Positions 12,601 to 24,833 of a stretch of 64,000 bases of DNA are shown here, in pieces. The DNA comes from Desmodesmus armatus (lineage: Eukaryota > Chlorophyta > Chlorophyceae > Sphaeropleales > Scenedesmaceae). The stretch covers positions 184,002-248,001 of the forward strand of contig VIIQ02000759.1 of the NCBI GenBank assembly GCA_007449985.2, written 5' to 3'. The notes beneath the pieces were generated by a model, which was not told the origin of the DNA, ran no database searches, and worked only from the letters and a program-made list of their open reading frames with translations. The position numbers were made by a program, and so were the translations under genes. How positions within the stretch are numbered: the stretch's first letter is position 1; every line of letters starts with the position of its first letter.

Positions 12601-14343
12601 TCAGCAACAACACCACAACAGCAGCAGGTGGCGGGGGTTGCTGTACAGGACTATATGGTCAACACGTGCAGCAATGTGCATTGGCATACGGCATGCATCG
12701 AAGCCCGTTCCTGTAAGAACGTCTGCTTTTTCAGAGCACACAGGCACCAAAGATGTATTGCAATATAGCCACAACTCCCCATACACCCCCCCCCCATGCA
12801 CAACGCACACCCACTGTATCGTCAGGTAGAGGGGAATGAAGCCCCTGGCTGTAAATCTGCTCTCCAGCACACCCAAATGATCACTTGAAGCCACCATATA
12901 GTACTGCAACACAGCCACAACTCTCCCCACAACCACCATGGGTGTGTTTGCATGGGCGGTGTGCGCACACACCATGCAAGCATAGACACCCACCTGAATG
13001 GGCATATAGAATGCGTTGAAACCCCTTCCTGTAAGGTCTGTTGCAGTCTCCTGGTCCAGGGCCACTATCAGGTAATTTGTCACGCCCGACTGCTTCACAC
13101 CCGACAGGAAAGTGTCCAGCATACCCTCACGCAGGGGTTGACGTTGGACACACCAATCAACACCTCTCGACTGGGTGCAACCTGAGCAGGGGAAAGAGCA
13201 GGGCAGAGAAATGGGATGCCTTGCGGTACTGTTGGTAGTGAAGCGCATGGGTAATAGATAGGCAGAGGCGATATCCTGGACAACTTGGAGGCCTTCGCCT
13301 GGCATTGCAGGGGGGCCTGCAACTGGGGGTGGAGACAACTTGGTGCGCAAGCATACTCCGATATGTATCACTGTATGCTCTGACATGTCATCCCTCTATG
13401 CACTGACATGTATCACTCCATGCGTTGACGTGTGTCACTCAACGCGCTGACATGTATCACTCTATGCGCTGACGTGTGCATCACTCAAGAGGTGCTGTGG
13501 TTGTTGCTATGACAGGCCAGGGGACACAGCTGCATAGGTCCCAGCACGAGCATGCGCTTTGCAAGGTGTAGTCAGTCAGTCAGTCAAGGATTGCCGGCCA
13601 TTGCCAGTCAACCAACAATGGTAGTAGAGAATGCGGTTGCGTGTGTCACTAGGGCAAACCTGTGCTGCACAGAGCGACCTCAGTGGTGTTATGTTTTGAA
13701 TTGCACAGTTTGCAGGAAGTTGCACCAATGCAAAACCAATGTCAAGCAACAGTGCAACTACTGGTGATCACGTGGGCTAGTTCCTGAACCGACCAACAGC
13801 TGCAGGTTACTCAGTAGGACCAATTGGTGCGTGCCTACCACAGCATGCTTTGCTGAGTTATGAACTTACCTTGGTTCTACTAGCACCACAGCAGTCCATG
13901 TTTGCTTCCTACCAATGCAGCAGTTGCTACATTACACACACCTTTCGTAAGTAGGCTTCAAGCTCCCGTAGTTGCGGATCAGTCCTCACTAGCTGCTCTG
14001 ATATTGCAGCCACTGCCGCTGCTTCTGCCGCTGCTACCTCTGCAGCCAGTGCTCCTGCCACTGCTGCTGTTGACAACGTTGAAGCACTGGTGCTGCTTGT
14101 GCTGCCACTCCTGCCGCGCATGAACTTGTAGTCCAGCTGCTGCAACTGTTTGGGTGCCGCAAGTGTGAGTTGCTGGCCATGGCCTAGCAGTGCTGCACGG
14201 CTGCTGCGGATGTAAAGACGTTCCGATATGACTATGCCGGCACATAGTCCCACGACAAACAACGCTATCAGCTGCTGCTGCCTCTCTTTGGCGACAGTAC
14301 TGTGTCGGTTACTGTGCTGGCCCGGCTCCTGCTTTCCATTCAT
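9673..14343 (-). CDS. RRA-type (GT77) arabinosyltransferase, Golgi type II membrane protein
   Basis: Exons: 14343-13942, 13181-12994, 12589-12438, 11894-11799, 11016-10833, 10292-10181 and 9782-9673. All phases match if one base is restored in exon 2, giving 414 aa, close to plant RRA length. Residues about 23-45 form a signal anchor ([20 protein letters not shown]). Family landmarks follow in order: [41 protein letters not shown], the DxD sugar-nucleotide/metal motif in [14 protein letters not shown] (D233, D235), [63 protein letters not shown] and [17 protein letters not shown]. Plant relatives add beta-arabinofuranose to hydroxyproline-rich wall glycoproteins in the Golgi; the same role in the alga is inference. 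Intron 3 (12437-11895) uses a GC donor, fixed by the reading frame. A one-base gap in a C run (13134-13137) breaks exon 2 between SNVN and REGML. Duplicated exon edges lie in introns 2 and 4. Confidence 0.92.
11630..11700 (-). repeat. Decayed copy of the 3' edge of GT77 exon 4
   Basis: The exon 4 end (GGCTATGAGGATGCC … TGGTCCAG, then GTGAGC and CAGCAGAAGAG) recurs downstream in the intron as GGCTATGAAGTTGGTGGTCCAG then GTCAACATG and CAGCAGAAGAGG. The donor has mutated to GTCAAC, so the copy is probably inert. Confidence 0.75.
12655..12910 (-). repeat. Two decayed copies of the 3' edge of GT77 exon 2
   Basis: The exon 2 end codes for [15 protein letters not shown] (functional, to 12994). Degenerate versions lie at about 12905-12805 ([14 protein letters not shown]) and 12740-12655 ([15 protein letters not shown]). 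Each carries a shared intron-derived flank (CTGCAACACAGCCACAACTC on the plus strand, variant in the second copy). Divergence increases with distance from the functional exon. Confidence 0.75.
13350..13490. repeat. Degenerate 22-25-bp minisatellite in GT77 intron 1
   Basis: About six degenerate copies of TATGCRCTGACATGTATCAC appear head to tail. Copies alternate ACATGTATC and ACGTGTGTC cores. It lies between exons 1 and 2 of the GT77 gene. Confidence 0.75.
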
Positions 14344-16738
14344 CCTGCATGCCTGTTGTACGGCATCGACTGGTCAGGAACAGCACTTTGCTTTCTGAAC
14401 CGCTGACATCACGTAAGCACGACTGCCAGCCATGCAGCTACGAAGACGGCCTCTGCACTAGGATTAACCTCCAGATGCTACTGCCTGTTGGGTGCAGCAA
14501 GCCCTCAATTGAACGCTGGAGTGCTGCACAGTGCGCTAGCGTAACCTAGAGAAACCTGAAAGTGGATCACGCCCTTGTTGGGTTCCTTTAGAGTTCTGGC
14601 AGCAAGATAAGGATGCACAGCAGCAACTGTGGTACTGTAACAGTGGTTGTGACGTGGGCACAGAACGCCCAGTGCTTGTGAAGCGGCCAACAGATCGTTG
14701 CTTTCAGACATGCTGCGTTGTGACCTTCTTTGCTTGTGATGCAGGACTGGCTGATGTTACACAGCAGTGTCAGAAGCAGTGTTTTTGACTGCTGCTCACC
14801 CTCAACAATACCACAACTAGTTTGTTGAATGAGTGCAGACAACAACAATTCAGCCGTTGATTGGTACTTGTGCAGCCACATCCATTCAGCCACTATGACG
14901 ATGGCTTTGGGGCCACCTTATTCCTTGGCATGAGAACACCTGGCTTGCTGATCAGCTTGGTAAAAACTTCCAACGAGCTTTCAGCAAGCGCGGTCTGGGC
15001 ACGCTGGCTGTGGTGCACATGCTGATGAGTTAGGGATTGATTGAAAAGAAGACTTCAGCAAGGTAGCTTCAGGGCCTTGGCAGTCCCCTTGCCAACATGA
15101 CAGGCAGGAAGGATGATATACCTATTGAAGATGGCAAGCACATGGTCAAGAGGGTGAGCCCACCTGCAACTTCTGCTGTTGCTGCTTACTACTACTGCTG
15201 TGCAGTCCCTTGGTGCTTCAACATAGGGCAGGACCTTGTTTACAGTGCTGTCATAATTTGTTTCATTTCAATTTTGTTTGGGTGGCTTGATCTGAGCGTG
15301 CATGGGGGCATCAGACGGGCTTAGTGATGGGCTAAGTATGGTGTCCCTACCCTGACTAACCCACAAAGCGCCAACTTTGCTGACTGAACCTGCAAGCCAG
15401 TGCCTGTGAACCAGGAGTGATCTGTGCTTTTTTTGGGTCACCAAGAGCCATTTGTAGTGCCGTTGTGCATGCCGATCACAACATTGGGGTTGTCGAACTC
15501 AATGTGTGCATTGCCCATAATGCAAGAGTGCACCAGTCCTGCACTGGCTTGTCCTGTCACAACTCGCTTGAACACTGTAGTTTGGACATTCTTGCAATTT
15601 TGTATCAACAAGACGGAATATCAGCAGTCATCGAAAGTCCTGGCTTCCAACGTGTGCAGCATATTTCAGCAATCACCCCTCAACTGCAGTGCTCATGCTT
15701 GATCAATGCTCTCCAGCATGGCCTGCTTGTCACAACAGCTCTGTAGTCAACACAGCTGAGCCACGCATGCCAGTTATGGCTTTGTGCAGCACTTCCCTGG
15801 CTAGCTCCCGACCCACAAAGCACCTGCTGCCCACCACACAGTGTACACCCTGCCCCCTCCTTTTGGGTTTAGGGTTTAGGCCCTAACCCTAAACTAGTGT
15901 ACACCCTGCCCCCTCCTTTTGGGTTTAGGGTTTAGGCCCTAACCCTAAACTAGTGTACACCCTGCCCCCTCCTTTTGGGTTTAGGGTTTAGGCCCTAACC
16001 CTAAACTAGTGTACACCCTGCCCCCTCCTTTTGGGTTTAGGGTTTAGGCCCAAACCCTAAACTAGTGTGCACCCTGGCCCCTCCTTCAGCACAATGCATT
16101 GCAAAGTCTTCAAGGGCGTCGTGCGCCTCACCCAGTTACTCTACTAAAAGGGATGCATGTGCATCACTCCTGTTGCACATTCCCATCGAACAAGGCTGCA
16201 TGCGCTGCACTCCTGTTGCACACTCTCACTCAACGTAGCTGCATGCGCAGTTCTCTTGTTGCGCACTCTCGCTGCCATCAACATGACATCATGATGATCA
16301 CTACATATGTTCACCGTGCCTGCCATTGCTGTTACATCCCTCCTGTCTTCCTGCTGCTGCCGGCACTCCCTCTAGCCCCCACTCCCCAAAACTCTCTCAG
16401 AGTCATGCGCACAGCCGCTCACGTCAGGACTCCCATGCGATATGTAAAGTGTAAAGGAAGCAAGGCTAACGATACGACAAGGAAGAATTGAAGGGTGACA
16501 ACCACTCATCTGTTGCGTCCACGACGCTGACCCACTTGCCAATGTACCCAATGTTTTGCGCCCCCTCTCCCTCTGCTCCAATGCTCCCTCAATATCCTCG
16601 TTGGTGTGTGAAGCTCACCTCCCTGCCATCCCCACTTTCACTTGGTCTCTCACACTCTTTGACACATTCTCCCGCTCTCTCACGCTCCCACTCTCACACT
16701 CCCACTCTCACTCTCACACCCTCTCCCAGAACGCCACC
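14344..16738. other. Intergenic region between divergent genes
   Basis: The GT77 gene (minus, ATG 14343) and the Ala/RGR-rich gene (plus, ATG 16739) diverge from here, so both promoters should lie in it. I find no coding exon. It contains the 56-bp telomere-motif array (15841-16090), a decayed about 50-bp tandem repeat (16150-16270) and a CT-rich stretch (16620-16730) ending in CTCTCCCAG just before the second ATG. That stretch may be a 5' UTR or a 5' UTR intron acceptor. Confidence 0.6.
15841..16090. repeat. 56-bp tandem array of palindromic TTTAGGG/CCCTAAA motifs
   Basis: Four full copies plus a partial fifth start at 15841, 15897, 15953, 16009 and 16065, an exact 56-bp period. Each unit has a pyrimidine-rich arm (CACCCTGCCCCCTCCTTTT) and a palindrome GGGTTTAGGGTTTAGG followed by CCCTAACCCTAAAC, that is, telomere-type repeats facing each other. 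Copies are nearly identical; the last ones have substitutions. It sits between two divergent promoters. Confidence 0.95.
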
Positions 16739-18756
16739 ATGGGCACCGTGGCCCAGGTCAAGATTCCCATGCGCCTTGTGAAAGAGGCCTTCAAAGTCAG
16801 CCAGGAGGAGATCAATGCTGCAGGGGAGCATGCCAAGGTGTTGGTGAAGGGTGTGCGTGTGCTGGTGCATGCGGACGGCAAGCTGCAGCCGGGGCACATC
16901 ATGGCTGACATCCGGGGCAAGAATGGGGCAGACGCCTACCTCACCACTAAGGACTACGGTGAGTGGACTTGAGTGTGGTTTAGGGTTTAGGGTTTTGTGG
17001 GGCGGCTGCTGCTAAACCCCAGTGGGCATGTTGTGGCTACACCTTAGTGGGGAGGCTGTGGCTATACCCTAGCAGGAGGGGATTGGATCCCCTGAGGGAA
17101 GGGGTGGAGTGGGAACATGTGGTCACTCACGAGTGAGGGAATGAGGTGGGTGACATGCACACACTGTCGCATGTGTTGCGGTCCATAAGCATCGCAATGG
17201 ACTCAATGTTCCCCTCATCACAATGGAGTCCCTCATCACAATGAATGATAGTGAGTGCATGCAGTTGATGTAGGAAATATGGGAACAAGCTGTGGGTTCA
17301 AGGTGTGAAGTGTCAGCAGAGGGAGTGCACTTGGGGGGACCCACGAAGTTTTAGTGTGTCTGGATGCATTATGTTGCAGCTGACATCCGGGGCAAGGATG
17401 GGGCAGACGCTTGTCTCACCACCAAGGGCTACGGTGTGTGGCGTAAAACTTTTATGGAGTGAGAAGGTCCTTTGCTTGCTGTAACTCTTGCACTCTGTGT
17501 TAGTAGCTGCTTCAAGACAAGAAAGTGTTTCAAGTGTTTCAGTTGTTGTGAAGAGGGCCACACCGTTGCCGAGTGTTCTTGTCGCATGTTGGCCTTTGTC
17601 CAGAGCACCAATCACTATTACTAATACTAGTACTAGTATGTGTTTGGCCACTGGACGTTCAACAGTGTAGATTTATAATTTCAGTTTTTACCATCAGCCT
17701 GGTGCTGCCGGCTTACGTCGCAAGCTACTTATCCCTTTGCAACAGTCGATCTGCATACCTTAGTTATACCAATAACTAATTAATTGTTAAATAAAAAAAT
17801 AAATTAATTAATTAATTATTAATTTAATTAATTGGTTAACTAATTGATTAGTGATACCAATCTGTGTGTCCTCAAAGCCCAAGCTGATTATGCAGCTCTG
17901 CTGTGTCCTTGCATGTATAATCACTCATTCATATGGCCGCCGTCCGGAGAGAATGTATGTTGCTGGTGCAGCAGCAGGTTTGTGTCGGTGGTGTTTTTGC
18001 GAGTGTCCATGAAACCACACCTTGACATTCCTTGAAACCACACCCGCAACCCTGCTTTGGTTGAGGTGATGATGATGTGTTGACAGAGGATACATTGGCA
18101 AGACATGCATGCGGTCCTCATCGTGTTTGTGTGTGCATGTGCCTTGATGTAGAGGGCCTGCAGAAGTGAAAACATTATTTATTGAAAGGGGTTTGGTTGT
18201 TTGTGTGTGTGCTGCACAGGTGATGTCAACGGCTCGGTGCCGCCCTTCGTCAAGTTCCGCAACTGGTACATGACGGGCGTCGGCAAAGAGCTGCACAGCA
18301 ACACTCTCCACGTCTACTTCCAAGCCACCGCACCCGGCGGTTGGAAGCGCAAGCGCAGCAGCAGCACGAACAGCCTCCCCGGTCTGCCGGCAGCCGCTGC
18401 TGCTGCTGCTGCTGGTGCTGGTGCTGCTGCTGCTCGGGAGGGTTCGCCTGCAGCAGCAGCCGCAGCAGCAGCGTCTGAGGGAGGGGGGAGTGTGGACAAC
18501 CCTGCGCTCAAGCGGCGGCGGAGCAGTAGACCTACCAGCAGGAGGGGGACACCTGCTGCGGAAGGCAGTGTGGAGTTTTCCTCCGAAGCAGCAGCAGCAG
18601 CAGCAGCAGCACTGGCACCCCTAGCATCAGGAGCCGTCAAGTCGGAACCAAGAGCGGCGGCTGCTAATGCTGCTGAGTTGGCAACTGGTGCTGGGGAGTA
18701 TGACGCAGCAGCAGCAGCTGCGGCTGCGGCTGCGGCTCCACCTAAGGTGGAAGATT

Positions 18757-18802
<46 letters not shown>

Positions 18803-21800
18803 TGGTGAGACACCGGGTCAGCAGCAGCATTGGCAGCCACAGGAGAATGGAGCACAAGCAGCAATGGATATAGATGCGGTATCACCACCACCAGCAGCAG
18901 CAGCAGCAGCCTCCTCAGATTTTGTTGATAGCTCTGATGAAGATGACGAGGCAGAGGTTGCTGCTGCTGCTGCTGCTGCTGCTGGTGATGATGATTCTGA
19001 TGATGATGATGATGATGCTGACGCGGATAGTCCACCAGGCGCAGAAGCAGCAGCAGCAGAAGCAGCAGCAACAGCTGGTGGCCTTGGTGTGGCTGCTCGC
19101 AGGGGTGGGAGGGGAGGGCGCTGGGGGCGTGGCCGAGGGGGAGGGTCAGGCCGTGGCAGGGGCCGGGTTGGTGGTGGGGCAGGGGCCAGCCCAGGCCGTG
19201 GTCGGGGTGGTCGGTCTGTGGAGTCGAGAGGTGAAGGCTGGCTGCCCAGCACAGCCTACGTCAGCACTGAGGGGCTGAGGGTTTACCGCAAGGTAAGAGG
19301 GAGTGATGGTGCGGCTTGGTTGTTGAACACATGAGTTACAACCATCAAATGCATGTCATGACGACAAGCTTGAAAAGTGTGTTCCGACACGTCGTGTTTT
19401 TGTCTTTTGAAGAGTTGGTTTGGGAATTTTGGGTGGGTTTTTTTGGGAAGGGGGGAGGACTAGCACTGGCTGGCCACACACACAACAGCCGAGTAATACA
19501 ACTGCCAGGGGCTGGAGGCATGTCACGCATGTTCGTTGCTGCTAGCAGCGCTGTCGCCGCCTGGCGCCACAACCTCTGGCCTTGCTCTGTGTTGCTGCTA
19601 CCACGGTGCCAGACAGACAGCGGAACTAAGTCTCAGCCAAGCCACCCCCCTCCCTACCCATGCACCGGTGCATCACAGGAGACAGGCAGTGATAACCCTA
19701 TGATACATGAAAGCCTCCTGCATGGTGTGCCATGACAAAAATTGACATATCCGCATGCCATGCCTGCTGTTGCTGCTGCTGCCGTTGCATCTGCTGTTTT
19801 CGGCTTGTGCCCTGTGTTGTTTCTGGTGGTCAAACAGGGCCAGAAACTGACTCAGAACCAGGCTATTCCCTTCCTTGCCCGAGCCTTTGTGTACCGGGAG
19901 CTGGGCATGTCTGAACGGCTGGCCAGCAAGACAGTGGCGGTGATACTGTACGAGTGAGTGAACCTGCTGATCCTGGATCTGCTGTTGCTGCTGTGCTCTT
20001 TACAGCAGTCCGTGTTGCTGGTGGTATCCGTCATGTTGCATGGCTTGAACTATAGATGGGGTGCTTCATAGCTAAGATAGGCTGTTTCGGCCCGGCAGAA
20101 TCACAGCCATGTTGAATAAAAGCGCCTCAGGAGGGTTAGGGGTGCTGCTGCCACTGCAAATGCACAAGCAGTTACTTTTTTCAGAGGTCACTAAAACGCT
20201 GTTGCTGCAGTGGATCCACAGTTATCCGGATAACTGTGTCTCCACTGGAGACATCGGCTTCAGGGGCATTTGCTAGTACTGCGAGCAACAATGCTACCTC
20301 AATGCTACCTCAGCCTGTTGCTGTTGTTTGATGATGTTGCTGTACTGCTGCAGGAATGGTGTTCGTGCTGAGAGTGAGAAGGAGGGACTGATTAAGATAT
20401 CCGGCTCTTCAGCCTACATGACCATGCCCAACAATGAGAGTGAGTGGATTGAATTATTTTAAATTTTTGGTAGAGGTCTGGACTCTGTCCCCAGTTACTG
20501 TACTGTACTGTACTGTACTGTACTGTACTGTACTGTACTGTACTGTACTGTACTGTACTGTACTGTACTGTACTGTACTGTACTATCATACTAGCGTCTG
20601 TTGGATACTGCAACTTTGGCAAGCTGTATTTACGCATCAACTTATAACTAGCTGGTTAGCTGGAATTCATGCTTGGGTATGGGTATGGGTAACTTCTGTA
20701 CCTGTGCATGTACACTTGTGTGACTGTGTAGTCAAGTATACTTGACCTAATACAACAGCAGAAAGTGGAGTAACCATACCCATAGGTCTGTGCCTCTGAT
20801 ACTGTTTTATCTGAGGACTGCGTAACCATAGCAAGTTGCTAGGCTACAGTAGCTTGTCAATGCAACACTCGTGAAGTGCATGCATGCATGTCTGCTGTCA
20901 CGCATCTGCCGTAAATGATCCTCAACCTGCCCATCCTGCCTGTGCTTTTCCTCGCCCTGCCATGCATGTGCTTCCCCAGGGGGTGACCGAGCGCTCAGGC
21001 GCTACAAGGGTTGGACCCTGGCATGCTTCTGCTGTGAACTATACTAAACCTGCCTATCCTGCCTGTGCTTCTGCCATACATCATACTTTCTCAGGGGGTG
21101 ACCGAGCGCTCAGGCGCTACAAGGGTTGGACCATGGTAGCCCTCTCAGCTGAGTCAACAGAACGGCTGAGGGTCTACCTGGAGGCACCAGGGGTCCCAGG
21201 GGGCCCAGGCAGCACCCTGCCCCAGCAAGACATTGCTGCCACTGCTGCCGCCTTTGCTGCCGCGGGGTTGTCACCCCCTCCAACGGCGGCTGCCCCTGCT
21301 GCCGCTGCAGCAGCAGCAGTGGGTGGGTCACCCGGTGCTGCTGCAGCAGCAGGTGTGCCTGCGGCAGCAGGGGGTGGGGAGATGGTTACCGGAGGGATTT
21401 CGGGACCAAGTGCACGTCGAAACGGCCCCCTTGCCCCTGCAGCAGCTCCAGGGTTGCTGCCTGCTGTTGCACCTGCCGGTGCTGCTGCTGCTGCTGCTGC
21501 TGCTGCCGGCAGGGGCAGGGGTGGCAGGGGGCGAGGCAGGTGGGGCAATCTGCTGCCGCAACGAGCAAAGCCTGCTGGGTTCACTGCAGCAATGAGGGCC
21601 GCCAAGGCTGCCGCTGCCGCTGCTGCTGCTGCTGATGGCGGCGGCGGCGGCGCAGGGGAAGCAGCCGCCGCTGCTGCTGGTGCTGCTGCTGGTGCTGCTG
21701 GAGTGGCACCGGCAGCAGGGGAGGCAGCGGTAGGCAAGCCTTTGTTGCTGCCTGCCCGGTCAAAGCCTGCGGGCTACACGGCCGCCATGCGAGCAGCAAA

Positions 21801-22364
21801 GGCTGCTGCTGCTGCTGCTGCTGCCGGCGGGGCCGCCGGGGATCCTGCTTCAGCAGCAGCAGCAGCAGCGGGGGGTGCAGTGCGGCTCGGTGGTGCGGTG
21901 CGTGGTCGTGGGCGGGGTAGAGGTAGAGGGAGGGGCCGGGGGCGGGGCCGGTGGGGCTACTTGGCTCCTCGGGTTGCCCCCACAGCAGCAGCAGCAGCAG
22001 CACGAGATGCAGCCGCCGCAGAGGATGCTGCTGCTGCTGCTGCTGCTGGTGGTGGTGCTGACCCGGCAGCAGCAGCAGCAGGTGGTGGTGATGCAGCTGG
22101 GGGCTTTGGAGAAGCTGAGCAGCCGAATGAACAGGAGGAGGCTGACTGGGCGCCAATGGAGCTGGACGCTGCTGAGGCAGGGGCAGCCGCCGCCGCTGCT
22201 GCCGCCGCTACTGCTGCTGCTGCTGCTGCTGCTGCTGGTGTGGCGGCGGCGGCAGCAGATGGCAGCACTCTTGCAGGGGCACCAGCAGCAGCAGCACCAG
22301 CAGCAGCAGCGGTGGGAGCTGGTGGTGAGGTCGCCCCTCAGGGTCCCGTAGGTCAGCAGCTGTT

Positions 22365-22402
<38 letters not shown>

Positions 22403-24800
22403 GTGGTGGTGGGCTGCGGCGTGGCAGGGGTAGGGGGAGGTGGGGTTCCCGCGGCAGGGGCACGGGCAGGAGTCGTGGGCTACAGCCGGTGGTGCGCCAG
22501 ACAGCAGCAGCACCAGGGCTGAGAGTATTGGATGGGGGTGTGATGCGGGCCAGGGGCAAAACCAACGCTGCTGCTGGTGCTGCTGCTGCTGGTGGTGAGG
22601 GCGCACAGGATGTAGCAGCAGCAGCAGCAGCAGCAGGGGAGGGCGGCATGCTGCTGCCTGCCCCCAAGAAGCGAGTGGGGTTCACAGCTGCCATGCGGGC
22701 AGCAAAGGCTGCTAGGGAGGCCGCTGCTGCTGCTGCTGGTGGTGGTGCTGCTGGCCAGGTTCCCGGCTCGTTGGCTTCATTGCAACAGTCAGCACAGGAC
22801 CTTCAAGCGGCTGCAGCAGCAGCAGCAGCAGCAGCAGACCAGGGGCCTGTACAGGCTGGTGCAGACACAGGAGCAGCAGCAGCAGTGGCAGCAGCAGGAG
22901 CGCGGCTTGGCACAGTAGCAGTCCGTGGTAGAGGTGGCAGAGGGCGTGGTCGGGGTCGGGGCCGGGGTCGGGGCCGGCTTCGCACTGGGGCCGGGTCACT
23001 GGGCCGGTTTGCTGCCGCTGCTGCTGCTGCTGCTGCTGATGTTGCTGGCGCACCTCGCCTCACTCCGCAGCAGCGGCAGCAGCAGCAGCTAGGAGAGGCT
23101 GCAAGGGCTGCTGCTGACCCCTTGGGTGTCTCTCCTGTGGTTGTAGGCATTGCTGGGCGGTTGCAGCTGCTGCCTTTTACAGATGATACCAACCTTATGG
23201 GGGCCGCGGTGGTGGCTGCAGCACCACTTCTGGGACCTGGGCTAACTGCTGCGCAGCAGAGGGCTGTAGCAGAGGCCTTTGCTGTAGCACACCGAGCAGC
23301 AGCAGCAGCAGCAGCAGCAGCGGGTCAGGACCAGCAGCAGCAGCAGCAGGGTGCTGCCAGTAGCGACAGCCAGGGTGGGGTGGTGCTTGCAACGCAGTTG
23401 GGGGTGCTGTATGGGTGGCTGCGGTTCTGGTGCAAGCGGGACAATATGGTTCAGGTGGCAGATGTGCTGCAGCAGCTTGTGGAGCTGTCAACAGCAGCAG
23501 CAGCAGCAGCAGATGCAGTGCTGCCAGCAGGGGAGGCAGGCGCAGTGACAGCAGCAGCAGCGGGTGAGGGTGCAGTAGGTCTGGGGTTCGATTCCTCTCA
23601 GCTGCGTCTGGGTTGTGCCAAGTGCAATGCAGTCAAGGGCTGTGTGACTTGCAGGGGGGCTGTGGCGAGGCAGCTGCAGCGGCTGGCAAATGAGGCAGCA
23701 GCGCCGGCAGCAGCAGCAGAGGCAGCGGCGGCTGCACTCAACCCGGCAGCAGCAGCAGCAGCAGCAGAGGTGGCGGCTCAGCTGGCTGCGGGACCAGAGG
23801 CAGCAGCAATGGATGTAGATGAGCATGAATCAGCAGCAGCAACAGCAGGGGCTGTGGATGGTGATGGTGCTTCCAGGGCGGAGGTGGATGATGCAGCAGC
23901 AGCAGCAGCAGCAGCAGCTGCTGCTGCTGGGACAAATTCACCAGCAGCACCAGAAGTGAAAGCAGAGGACAGCGTGCAGCAAGCGGCTCACAGCCCCAGC
24001 ACTGCCGCTGCTGCTGTTTCTGCAAAGCCTGAGGGTGCTGTTGCTGCTCCATCTCCTGCTGCTCCTGCTCCTGCTGCTGCTCCCGCTAGCAGCCCCTTTT
24101 CAGCAGCAGCAGCAGCAGCATCACCTCAGCGGCTGCTGTCTGTTAGAGATCCTCGCAGCGGAGTGCTTAAGGCGTCACCAGCAGCATTGGGGCGCCGTGG
24201 CAGCAGCAGCAGCCTGCCCACTCCTAAAAAGGAGAGACAGCAGCGTACGCCGCCGGCACCAGCTGCTTTACCAGCTGCCGCTGCTGCTGCTGCTGCGTCA
24301 CCAGCTGCTGCTGTCTCCCCCAAAACGGGAGGGTGCGGTGGCAACACAGTGACAAATGGACCCATGGAACCCAAACCGGATGCAGGAGGGGTGCCACTAG
24401 GTATGTCAGCAGCAGCTGGGGAGGCTAGGACTGCAAGCGGGGCTGCAGCAGCAGATGGTGGGAATGTTGCAGGCACCTCCCCATCGCCCACCCCTGCAGC
24501 AGCAGCAGCAGAAAATGAAGGTGTGGGTGAGGTGCCGGCAAGTGGTACAGCTGCCACACCATCACCATCACCACCAGCAGCAGCAGCAACAACAGCAGCA
24601 GCAGCGGAGACTGCACAAACAGCAGCCCCAAATAGGCCAGAGGGAAAGCAGGGGCAGCACTCCTCAGGGGGGCCAGGTAACCAGCAGCAGCAGCAGCAGC
24701 AGCAGGGTCACTCGGGTGTCAATACTCCACATGGTGTGCGCACCCAGTCACCAGCTGCAGCAGCAGCCGTGTCACCCTCACCGCCGCTGTCAGACGGCAA

Positions 24801-24833
<33 letters not shown>

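Noticed and set aside
15841..16090. CRISPR array or true chromosome end
   Set aside because: Repeats have no variable spacers and the DNA is eukaryotic; telomere motifs face each other inside each unit and unique genes continue on both sides.
20884..21094. Treating the long exon as starting at ATG 20884
   Set aside because: 21095 has an acceptor in the right phase after exon 4, and 20884-21094 contains a duplicate of the exon start with its own acceptor, so it is intron.
18314..24631. Long minus-strand frames opposite the Ala/RGR-rich gene
   Set aside because: They consist of the complement of GCN/CAG repeats and lack splice-consistent neighbours; the plus-strand frame joins five exons in phase.
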